NCBI GenBank assembly: GCA_013398015.1
Contig: VZRR01008077.1
Coordinates: 898,826-962,825, forward strand
From: Oreocharis arfaki
Lineage: Eukaryota; Chordata; Aves; Passeriformes; Paramythiidae
Length of the DNA stretch: 64,000 bases
Direction of reading: 5' to 3'
The notes below the pieces were generated by a model. It ran no database searches. It worked only from the letters and a program-made list of their open reading frames with translations, and had not been told where the DNA came from. Both the position numbers and the translations under genes were made by a program. Positions 15,301 through 22,200 of the stretch are shown one piece after another (within the stretch, counting starts at the first letter, position 1; each line of letters opens with the position of its first letter).

Positions 15301-16659
15301 AATAAATTACTTAAAAGGACTCTGCTTATGAACTTACAACATGTCAAGAAATTCTTAACTGCTTGCAGATGTTTTTACTTTTCAAAAAGTGTGTGGACAA
15401 ACATCAGGGTTATCTTACCAAAGGGATTTGCATTTACCACTGAGGACGTCAGTTTAGCCTGCTGGTACCATGGCAGGAAACAGACACCCCCTGTGTACAA
15501 CACTGCTGCTACCATCTTCTCTTTGAATTATCATTCAGAAACATCCAATCTCTGCTCTTTTTCCACATCACAGAATTTGACTGGGAGAGACCTTTGTTCT
15601 CTGCAATGACCAGAAGCATTTTTACGCTCCTTTCCACAAACATAAGTCAGTCATAAAATCAGCTCAGCTGCTGATCCTTTGTACTCTTAGGAGATGGTAC
15701 TACAGCCTCAGCACTCTCATACTTACGAACATTTTAAAATTACTGATCTTGAGATAAATTTATGTCCAGCAATAATTTCCCATTATCTTTTCTGAGGAGT
15801 TTCTGCTCTTGGCTTCTTTTGCCACATAGGAGTCAAATGGAGTCAGACGAGTGGGAGCACTGACAATTGTTTGTGGAGATGAACTGAAAGCCATGGCAAC
15901 AGAGATGTTTCAGCTGATAATGTTTTTCTGGGCCTTACTTCATATGAGAACAGGTTGTATGGGGTGGCATGGCACATGAGACCTCTTGGAAACCTGTTTA
16001 CAAGACTAGCTCTGTGCTTTTCTCCAGCACTAGGTCTGAATCAGTGGAAATGAAATATTTCTGTTTGTGGAGGCAAAATACAATCTAAGAAACCTGTATG
16101 CAGAGATAAATTAATGGGGTGACAGTGCAATTTATCATTCTTATATATCCAGTAAGGGCCTAAGGGGACGAGGGTTCAGGCTGTTATATATAAAAGATAT
16201 ATCTATATCTGTAGATATATATGTATATATATAGACACAAAACTTTTTTACTGTGCGAGTGACCACTGGAACAGGTTTCCCAGAGAGGCTGCGGAGTCTC
16301 CCCCACTGGAGCCACTCCAGAACCGCCTGGATGTAATCCCGTGCACCATGCTCTGGGATGACCCTGCCTGAGCAGGGACGCTGGACCACATGAGCCACTG
16401 TGGTCCCTTGAACCCGACCGACCTGTGATCTTTGCCCGTGCAAATGCTTCTTTCCCTCTCCCCCCGCGCTGTCCTGACAGACCCCGACAGCGCAGCCTCC
16501 CTTCCTCTCCCTGACTGCCCTATGCACAGAGCCGCCGCGGGGTGAGCACAGCGCAGGACACGGCGCAGCCCACCCGGGCTCAGGAGCGTGTGGGGGCTGT
16601 GCCGGCCGCCCCCACCTCACTTCCAGCGCGGCCTCCGCGGCGCGGGCGGGTCCCTCCAT
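215..16659 (-). CDS. CFAP43: CFAP43 (WDR96) gene, N-terminal nine coding exons, partial
   Basis: Cilia- and flagella-associated protein 43 is a large WD-repeat plus coiled-coil protein of motile axonemes, needed for sperm flagella and ciliary beating (family knowledge). Nine minus-strand exons were identified by similarity to vertebrate CFAP43 and by splice sites: 16659-16616, 14723-14473, 13672-13576, 10831-10664, 9757-9607, 5127-4977, 1998-1919, 1215-1084 and 331-215. Their lengths add to 1191 nt, exactly 397 codons, and every junction phase matches, which is strong internal support. Recognisable blocks include SWVQGF, LDYTLLAF, YLASYSS, FNPMNW, LPVSAIAGL, HPTAHCW, FSPDYTSLL and DFLTPGNNY. 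Only the N-terminal WD/beta-propeller part is present; the C-terminal coiled-coil half lies beyond the left edge. The promoter is a CpG island, and the gene is divergent from GSTO1. Confidence 0.95.
332..1083 (-). other. CFAP43 intron 8
   Basis: A 752-nt AT-rich intron bounded by CAG|GTACAG and tttctcag. I see no repeat family or other exon in it. Confidence 0.8.
1084..1215 (-). CDS. CFAP43: CFAP43 coding exon 8
   Basis: This 132-nt exon (44 codons, phase 0 at both ends) lies between tctgcacag and CAG|GTACAG. It encodes EGILIFYHIKEL and, further on, ISRPISSLIFSPDYTSLLLVTDQ in two overlapping stretches. The FSPDYTSLLL stretch is a typical WD-repeat strand and matches FSPNYTVLLI of human CFAP43. 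Confidence 0.92.
1216..1918 (-). other. CFAP43 intron 7
   Basis: A 703-nt intron between AGT|GTAAGG and tctgcacag. Short chance ORFs only; no recognised repeat. Confidence 0.8.
1919..1998 (-). CDS. CFAP43: CFAP43 coding exon 7
   Basis: This 80-nt exon runs from acceptor tttcag to donor GGAAGT|GTAAGG. The first two bases complete a Gly codon left by exon 6, then it reads GKPNNLQKPVLLAMAF and CNEGLYAAGS. This corresponds in position and length to the human NFISPVTLVYQKEGVLASG region. It is too short for an ORF search, and it was found by walking the splice phases. Confidence 0.88.
1999..4976 (-). other. CFAP43 intron 6
   Basis: A 2,978-nt intron. Apart from the CR1 fragment near its 3' end (2098-2565) it holds AT-rich single-copy-looking DNA, including a stretch rich in TAATAG/TACTA motifs at about 4580-4640. 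No other exon was seen. Confidence 0.8.
2098..2565 (-). mobile_element. CR1 LINE fragment, 3' end, diverged
   Basis: On the plus strand it opens with a degenerate CR1 3' terminus (tagagtcatttcggttggaa) and continues with the usual inverted CR1 order: ggatcctagaagtcctct, then aatccaacctcct, and at about 2540 tttttgtaccgtggggccca, the reverse of the CR1 GGGCCCC block. It is an old, 5'-truncated copy with many substitutions and no coding capacity, inside CFAP43 intron 6. Confidence 0.85.
4977..5127 (-). CDS. CFAP43: CFAP43 coding exon 6
   Basis: This 151-nt exon begins in phase 0 after ttcatcttgaag with PRNCFKTSVHPTAHCW, then EIYMGCKEGYLLAIDAEKY and SVSVLQQKAPP. It is clearly homologous to the human [23 protein letters not shown] stretch (known family region). 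It ends CCTG|GTAAGA in phase 1. Confidence 0.93.
5440..5870 (-). mobile_element. possible ancient CR1/L3-like relic
   Basis: At about 5800-5845 the plus strand reads ctgtcaatctttgtgtcatc followed by tgcaaat, resembling the inverted CR1-clade block around GTGTCATCTGCAAA. Upstream, tttattctccagcacttgca is vaguely similar in layout. The match is short and the copy, if real, is very old. Boundaries are approximate. Confidence 0.35.
6732..6757. repeat. (AAT)n microsatellite
   Basis: Imperfect run of ATA/AAT triplets (ataataataaataataataa then tgataa). Simple sequence inside CFAP43 intron 5, just left of a CR1 fragment. Confidence 0.9.
6908..7458 (+). mobile_element. CR1 LINE fragment with complete 3' end
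   Basis: It begins within the 3' part of the CR1 second ORF region (ctctgctctgcactggtgct, then tgcctcaccttgaatattgt). It runs through aatataagaaagatattaaa, the ggacatcagaaaaagattct block and the terminal ggtcccttcaaactcagcat, ending in attctgggattctgtgg, the CR1 3' octamer tail. It is 5'-truncated as usual and degenerate, and lies antisense to CFAP43. Confidence 0.95.
9607..9757 (-). CDS. CFAP43: CFAP43 coding exon 5
   Basis: This 151-nt exon starts after cttttcacag. Its first C completes a His codon, followed by PVELPDG, then HEDLFFPPS and DLPVSAIAGLEGDEAETF. The last block is the best-conserved signature in this part of the family. The donor is TTTGTG|GTAGTT in phase 0. An alternative GT three bases upstream (TTT|GTGGTA) would remove one codon but keep the frame; the longer form gives the same spacing as human between ETF and HPT. 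Confidence 0.92.
9758..10663 (-). other. CFAP43 intron 4
   Basis: A 906-nt intron between CA|GTGAGT and cttttcacag. No repeat or extra exon recognised. Confidence 0.8.
10664..10831 (-). CDS. CFAP43: CFAP43 coding exon 4
   Basis: This 168-nt exon starts ttaatgaag|G, the G completing the Trp codon, followed by NWQENILLCSESQPG, then SLSFNPMNWQQLC and SSVTIWHVER, the conserved CFAP43 WD segment. It ends CA|GTGAGT in phase 2. The acceptor polypyrimidine tract is weak (ctctctttaatgaag), but the protein match and phases are unambiguous. Confidence 0.93.
10832..13575 (-). other. CFAP43 intron 3
   Basis: A 2,744-nt, markedly AT-rich intron. It has no recognisable interspersed repeat. The part at about 11,030-11,950 has a dense set of homeodomain-like TAATTA and ATTTGCAT motifs (see findings). 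No exon was seen. Confidence 0.75.
13576..13672 (-). CDS. CFAP43: CFAP43 coding exon 3
   Basis: This 97-nt exon lies between acceptor tttcag|GTAGTG and donor TG|GTAAGA. It encodes SAQLDYTLLAFSF and then GPYLASYSSIPEFVLSVW, nearly identical in pattern to the human segment. The start phase (2 nt) and end phase (2 nt of a Trp codon) fit the flanking exons. The exon is too short and lacks a Met, so it does not appear as a conventional ORF. Confidence 0.93.
13673..14472 (-). other. CFAP43 intron 2
   Basis: An 800-nt intron from G|GTAGTG to tttcag. The eight bases AGGTAGTG occur at both ends of the intron. No repeat was recognised. Confidence 0.8.
14473..14723 (-). CDS. CFAP43: CFAP43 coding exon 2
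   Basis: This 251-nt exon begins after a pyrimidine-rich acceptor (ctcttttttcag) with T completing Ser, then WVQGF. It carries FLDIETKK, VLAFSDRKLNPIIYIY and TFPELSKPTELK, all close to vertebrate CFAP43 and forming the first propeller blades. It ends AAAG|GTAGTG in phase 1. Reading past the donor stays open for about 25 codons, so intron retention would not be detected at once by a stop. Confidence 0.93.
16184..16231. repeat. AT-rich (TATA)n simple repeat
   Basis: Interrupted tatata/gatata run (ttatatataaaagatatatc and atatatatgtatatatatag). It lies next to the 5' end of a CR1 fragment. Confidence 0.85.
16245..16430 (+). mobile_element. CR1-type LINE 3' fragment
   Basis: Recognisable CR1 3' sequence: ctggaacaggtttcccagag, ggagccactccagaaccgcc, gggatgaccctgcctgagca and ccactgtggtcccttgaacc. 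The terminal octamer tail is degenerate. The insertion lies in CFAP43 intron 1, about 190 bp from exon 1. Confidence 0.85.
16616..16659 (-). CDS. CFAP43: CFAP43 coding exon 1 (start codon)
   Basis: The ATG is the reverse complement of CAT at 16657-16659, in a near-ideal Kozak context (CCCGCC before ATGG). It encodes MEGPARAAEAALEV and then two bases (AG) that join T of exon 2 to make the serine of the conserved SWVQGF block. The donor used in this model is AG|GTGGGG. A better-looking donor, GAA|GTGAGG, lies 5 nt upstream but would shift the frame. The leader of 14 residues is close in size to the human N-terminus before SWVQGF. An in-frame upstream ATG at 16776 falls among the CCAAT boxes and was not chosen. 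Confidence 0.85.
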
Positions 16660-16689
16660 GGCGGGTCCCTCCGTGCCCGGCCCGGCCCC

Positions 16690-16702
16690 GCGCCCTGGCA
16701 AC
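16690..16702. promoter_or_regulatory. RFX X-box-like site at CFAP43 promoter
   Basis: GCGCCC-T-GGCAAC resembles the RFX X-box (GTYNCC, short spacer, RGNAAC). The right half-site GGCAAC is perfect and the left half has two departures. It lies 31-43 bp upstream of the CFAP43 start codon. RFX factors drive motile-cilia genes, so the position is meaningful, but the motif is short and not proven. Confidence 0.5.
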
Positions 16703-16790
16703 AGCAACGACAGCCGCCATTGGCCGGGCTCGGAGCACGCAGCTGATTGGCCCGCGCCCCCTCGCCAGCCAATCAATGAGCACGGGCGGG

Positions 16791-16880
16791 TATTTAAATG
16801 CCTGGTAGGCCCAGCGCCTGCTATCGTCTGCAGTAGCGGGAAGTGTGGGGGGTGTTATAGGAGCGCTTGTTGTTAATAAA
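16791..16880 (+). promoter_or_regulatory. plus-strand TATA-like box and nearby AATAAA
   Basis: TATTTAAAT at 16791-16799 follows a CCAAT box (16769-16773) at a spacing usual for TATA/CCAAT promoters, pointing away from CFAP43 and towards GSTO1. An AATAAA lies only about 80 bp further on, at 16875-16880. No ORF or splice donor was convincing. It could start a short divergent or non-coding transcript, or be coincidence. Confidence 0.35.
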
Positions 16881-18990
16881 ATGGGGTGGTTCTGCCCCGA
16901 GCCGCTGATATCTGTGGCCTTTAAGCTAAGTAATCATTGCTCTTGTGTCTGGTGCTGCATCAGTGTAGGAGTGCACCACCCTACACTGCGTGTAGAGACA
17001 CTGTGGGCTCTGTCTCTTGGTCACCTTGCGTGGCCCTGCACGTGGTCCAGTGTCATCTGCCCGTCCCTTAGCAGGACAGATGTACCTATTTTCCTATTGC
17101 CTCTTGTGTCTTTTTGGAGTCACCATCCATAAAGGTGTTCAGGAGGGGCCTGGGCTTGGTGCTGAGTGATATGGTTTGGGGGTGACATTTGGGCTTGATG
17201 ATCTTGAATGTCCCTTCTAAACTTGATGATTCTGTAATTCTGTAAGGTGCAAAAGTTCTTACTGGATTGTGTACAATAAAGCTGCTGAAGCTTCACAGTG
17301 AGCTGAGGAAAAGTTTGCCCCAGGAAAGAAGAGAAAGTACAGCTGCAGCCTTTTCCTTTGTACTTGAGGCTTTTAGCCTGGTAACACAGTAGGAGCCTTC
17401 AAGTGTTTAAAAAGTAGATTTCCTTTCCTAAAGGGAGGATTGTTACTTACAGTGTCTTGCTTGTGTTCACTTGCTGTTACTTCCCTGCACGGTGGCAGTG
17501 TGCAGTTTTGCAATACTGGTGTGCACTCAGAGTGCTAGAGAGCAATGATGGAGAGTGGCATTCCTGTCCAGAGGCAGCAGGACAAGCCCATTCCTTGCCT
17601 CTTGTCTGCACAGGCGCTCTGCGTGCCAGGCAACACCAGGAGAGAATGAGGAAGTGGGTTAGTTTTCTTTGGTATTTCTGAGGACCTATTGTAGCATGTG
17701 GGTCTTGTGATGCTGGTTTGAGTTCCTACATGCCTGCCTCCAGGCTGTGAGTTAGCAGACTGCCTGTGTGTTTTGTAATTGCTATAAGAAATTTCAAATT
17801 AATTTTCTCCGTTTTCATCACCCAAAATTTTGCTCGATCTTTCCTAAGGGTAGGTACGTAGAGGAATGGGGACTATGTCCTCTAACACAGTTGTTTGGGT
17901 TTTTATGGTAGGAGAAATTATTTTGTTTGCAAAGAACACTTTATGTACAAGTTCTGTTTGCCTAGGGCATGGCAGACTTGTGCAACAAATTACCACTCCC
18001 ATTCTCTGCTGACCTGCTTAATATATACATAATCGGGCACAAATGACTCAACAAAAATCATGTTCCTCCATTTCAATGGATAATGGTGTCGTGGTTTTGT
18101 CACTAGTGACCATCTTGATGTTTACCTGCAGGTGAGATCACCACAGAAAATACTGGTCTTTGTGATCTGGTGTCTGAGGCCCAACTCCAGTGACAAAACC
18201 AAACCAAAAGACATCCACAGGTAGAACTTGCCCCCTGTGCAAGCACGGATCCACTGATGAGACTGCAGAACACTCTGTTAGCCTTGGGGGTTTGACAGAG
18301 AAATGTGCATTGCCAGGAAGGCCAGGATTTTCCCTCCCTTTAGCAAGAGCTGTACCAGGCCACTGGTCCCTACAAATGTGCTGTTTCCTATTATTGTACA
18401 GCTCCACCCTGAAGACTGGTGTATGGAGCCACAGCGAGGGAATCACTTTACCTCTGTGGTTAGAGGTCAACTTGGACACTGTGTGAATGCATGAAACTCA
18501 TTAAGAGGAAAGCACTTCCATTTCCATTATTATACTCCAAGGAAAGCTGGTACAAGGAAGGCCCTGGTGCCCTAATCTCAAGTGAAGGGGGAGCAAAAGG
18601 ACGGAGAAGACTTCCATCTGTGCTTTGGTTCTTTCTTTTGCTCTATGCATGCACTGATGCTCTCACCAAGATCCTAGCAGAAGCAAGCACAAATCCCTCT
18701 ATGACTGCACGGTAGTAATGAAGTCAGATTTAACTTCTGCGGTGCCTTTTTGTCTGTTGGGTTGTTGTCTCCTCTTGGAGTTTCATCATGAAGCAGAACA
18801 GCTGCAGGAGAGAGAAACCCTTCTTGTTACCCTCAAGGTGGGGTTGGATCGGGTTTTGGATAGTGGTAGGTGATGCAGGAGGAGGCCCGTGGGGTGGAGT
18901 TCGGCCGTGGGTGTCCTGTTTCCACGGGAGTGCCAGAGGTGGTTGTGCTGTTATTTGTAAACGAGGAGAGAGAGAGGGAGAGCATCGAGA
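16881..18990. other. CFAP43-GSTO1 intergenic spacer
   Basis: About 2.1 kb between the two divergent promoters. It contains one CR1 3' end (17119-17243). A second AATAAA-like site (acaataaagctgctgaagc) is at about 17274. Remaining ORFs are short and unlike known proteins. Confidence 0.6.
17119..17243 (+). mobile_element. CR1 LINE 3' end fragment
   Basis: Begins gtcaccatccataaaggtgt and continues gtgctgagtgatatggtttg and ttgggcttgatgatcttgaa, ending in two 3' repeats, gattctgtaattctgtaa. A short, 5'-truncated CR1. Confidence 0.92.
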
Positions 18991-19244
18991 GCAGCTGAAC
19001 AGTGCCTGTCCCAGCTGAGTGAGGGGGGCGGTCAGCTCGGGGAGAGACCACCACGCAAGCTCTCCGGGTCAGCAGAGGCAGCAGCGCTGCCCCGGGCCGA
19101 GAGGGAGGGAAGGGCGGCAGGCAGAGAGGCGGGGCCGGACACCCGTCCCCCCGGCGGGCGGTGCCGGCGGCGCTGGGGCAGGGCGGCGCGGAGGGGCCTT
19201 CGCAGATCGCAGTCACCCATCGGAGCCCTTCGCGTCGTGCCGGG

Positions 19245-19278
19245 ATGTCGGGCGATCACTCCCGCAGCCTGGGCAAGG
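19245..19278 (+). CDS. GSTO1: GSTO1 coding exon 1
   Basis: ATG in context cgtgccgggATGT encodes MSGDHSRSLGK plus one base of Gly12. The donor is AAGG|GTAAGC. The residues match the vertebrate GSTO1 N-terminus almost exactly, which fixes the start. Confidence 0.95.
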
Positions 19279-22200
19279 GTAAGCGCCGCGGGGCTGGCAC
19301 AGCGGGGCTGGCGGGGCGGGCGGTGAGTGCCGGCGGTCACAGCCCCTCTCCTCTCCCCGCAGGCAGCGCGGCGCCGGGGCCCGTGCCCGCGGGGCTGATC
19401 CGGCTCTACAGCATGCGCTTCTGCCCCTTCGCGCAGCGGACGCGCCTGGTTCTCCACGCCAAGGGCATCAGGTGAGCTCTGCGCGGCCCCGCCGCACCTC
19501 CCGCACCCCAGGGCCCGCGCGGAGCCAGCGGCGGGCCGAACTTCCTTCCTTTCCTAAACTAAACATCCCTGAACGAAATGATTGAGAAGAGGCTTCTGAG
19601 AGTGATTTTGCTCTAAAGCTTGAATAAGTAGGCTGTGTATTAAATCATCTGCATAAAGGCCCAGAATAAAAACCCCAGGCTGATTTTCTTTTATAATTCT
19701 TGCCTGCCATAGCTTGTCCTTGGGTAAATGTGAGTAGAGCCGTAACATACACTTTTGTTTGTTTTTAATGTGAGTGGCCGTGAAAATTCTGGAAGCTACG
19801 ATTATTCAGTGTTTCTGTTGTATCGCTGCCCAGAAAAACACAATTGTGAGTGAATGACCTTTTTAAAAGAGGAAATGTACTGTATTCCTATAACATTGTC
19901 TTGTTCTTGTGCTGTAGTAAGTTAAAGAAATTCAGTGCTTGTGTTTGTTTCTTTTTCAAGATAGCCATATCATTTCAGTGTTCTGAAATGTCATTTCAGC
20001 GTTCTTCAGTGGGGTCTAATGTCCCCCTCAGTTTACAAATTAAAAGTAACCATTTTCCTATCTTTTTCTGATTCTACCAAGTCCGAGGCCTGCCAGCAGT
20101 TTGTTAACCAACACAGGGCTGGGAGTTCGTGTTGCGATAGGGAATGCTAACGGGTCTCTTGATAGTGAGATGAGAGTTGAGTTAGTTAATTTTGGTTTTT
20201 ACATGGGTCTTTTTCTTTTTTTTTTGGAAGAGTAGGTGCAGTAAAAATTCTGGGTCAGTTTAAATCTGTTTTAATTTAGTGTCTTTGGGCTGATTTTGAA
20301 GCTGGGAGGTTTGTTTTAGCATAGTGATTGTTGAGGGGTTTTATGGCTACCTAGACGTGTTAGTTGCCTTCTGGTAACTTCTCAGTTGTTTTGAAGGTTC
20401 AGCTGTGTTTTGCAGACCTTTGAGCTTACTAGGAATTTTCTGAGGTCACACATATAACTCAGCATATAACTTATGGTTTGTTAATATAGGCGTATTTCCC
20501 GTGTATCTTTTTATATCAATAGCTATTTGCCTTTACCCTACAATACCTATTTGCCTTTACCCAAAATACCTGTTCTATGTGAGGCCATAGGTTGGGAAGA
20601 TAATAGGTAGGATGCTCTCCTGATTTGCTCTTTGGTGTAAGGGCAGGTCAAGATTAGGGTGCATTTTTTAATTGGGGTGTAACTCATTTGCAATTAACTG
20701 TTTCTTTCTTAAACTGCCCTTGAACTCAAATGTGATGTGTGCTGAGTTGTGATCTTTGTTTTTAGCCTCATAGTTGGGTGCTTGTTAAACTAATAAGACA
20801 CATAGTCTGCAAACAACTAATTTCAAGTCAGTGCTGGCTTTCTCCAGCCAAGTGTGGCAGTATTTGTGTGTCAAAGGATTAGTCCTGCAAACAGCTTCAA
20901 AGAAAACAGGGGAGTACAGGGCCTTGAGGGTTGAGCCTCTTGAGTACTGAACTGTTGAGGTGACTGGGTTTCACCATGGTATGGGGTGGACTGGAGCAGA
21001 ACTGAGCCTGTCTGGGTCTTGTTTCTTTTGCTCTTTTAGCCATGAAGTAATCAACATCAATCTGAAGAACAAACCTGACTGGTACTTTGAGAAGAACCCT
21101 GCTGGGCTGGTTCCTACTCTGGAGACCAGCAAGGGCCAGCTGATCTGTGAGTCGCCAATCACTTGTGAGTATTTAGATGAAGCATTTCCAGGGAAGAAGC
21201 TGATGCCTTCAGACCCATATGAGCGAGCCTGTCAGAGGATGCTCTTGGAAGACTTCTCAAAGGTACTGTGTGAGCAGAGTGCAATTGCTTTTCTGATTTC
21301 ACCATCGCACCAGAAACTGCAGCTCTCTTGCTGATGCTGCTTTCATCCTTTAAAACAGGTCTTGTGTCTGGGATGAGCATGTAAATAAGCAGAGGGAGTA
21401 TTTGGGGCCTTTTGCTGTGAGCACATACAAACCATTGTGTCTCTGAATTGCTCCTAGCGTTTATGTGCAAGGATGGATGCAGGAAGGCATCCGAGCTGGT
21501 GAAAGTTTGTATGACAATGTTTGTATTGAGGTAGGGTTTTTGTTGTCTTACAAAAGGGCAAAGGGTGGTAGACCAAACCAGCTGAATATGTGAAACCTAG
21601 GAAGTGACAGTCACTGTATTTTGTTCTGATTCTTTCCATAGGAAGTAATGTGTGAATGCAGGATGAGGGGAGTGCCTGACAGAGAGAGCCTCAAACCATG
21701 GACAAGAGATGGCACGTGGCTGTGAACATGGAACGTGTATAGGGAGGCTGGTTTTGGCTCTCATTTGGGGCTGGAGCTGGTTGACTGGAATTAACTTCTC
21801 TGTACTAGCATGTGATATGAGGAGTCTAGGAAGTGAAAGAAGTCATCTTGGATATGAGACAGGAAAGGAATCAACAGAAGATGGTAGAGGGATGGGGAAA
21901 AAGAAGGGGCTAGGAGAGAGGATATATTTGCAACAGGCATTTTTTAAACAGTCGTTATGTAAAGAGCGTTACAGGGAAGTATGTTGCAAGAAAGAACATT
22001 TGCAGATGGGAAACACCCTTCTATTCACTATTGTCTTATTACAAGACTAAAATTCATTACTGTTTGTATTCAAGCTTCCTCTAGGCTTTTCCTTGCCTTT
22101 TATGAAGTACAGATTTTTGTTAATGGACTTTAACTCTTTAAAGTCTAATCTTTTAAGCATTAACTTGCATTTGATATCTTAACATCTACGTTAACATTTT

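Larger units (their letters stand above)
14724..16615 (-). other. CFAP43 intron 1
   Basis: A 1,892-nt intron. Its promoter-proximal end contains an AT dinucleotide-like repeat (16184-16231) and a CR1 fragment (about 16245-16430). The remainder shows nothing recognisable. Confidence 0.75.
16430..16790. promoter_or_regulatory. CFAP43: CpG island, CFAP43 promoter
   Basis: GC-rich, CpG-rich stretch covering CFAP43 coding exon 1 and its upstream flank. Three CCAAT boxes are visible: ATTGG at 16719-16723, ATTGG at 16746-16750 and CCAAT at 16769-16773. The absence of a TATA box on the minus strand fits a CpG-island ciliary gene. The same boxes could serve a plus-strand transcript (separate entry). 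Borders are by eye. Confidence 0.8.
18990..19540 (+). promoter_or_regulatory. GSTO1: CpG island, GSTO1 promoter and first exons
   Basis: CpG-dense block starting around 19,010 and covering GSTO1 exons 1 and 2. No TATA box is seen close to the ATG. It is preceded by a purine run (gagagagagggagag) at about 18,965. The transcription start cannot be fixed by eye. Confidence 0.75.

Noticed and set aside
16660..16776. In-frame 39-residue upstream extension of CFAP43
   Set aside because: The upstream ATG lies within the CCAAT-box promoter region, the sequence is low-complexity, and the ATG at 16659 has a far better Kozak context and human-like leader length.
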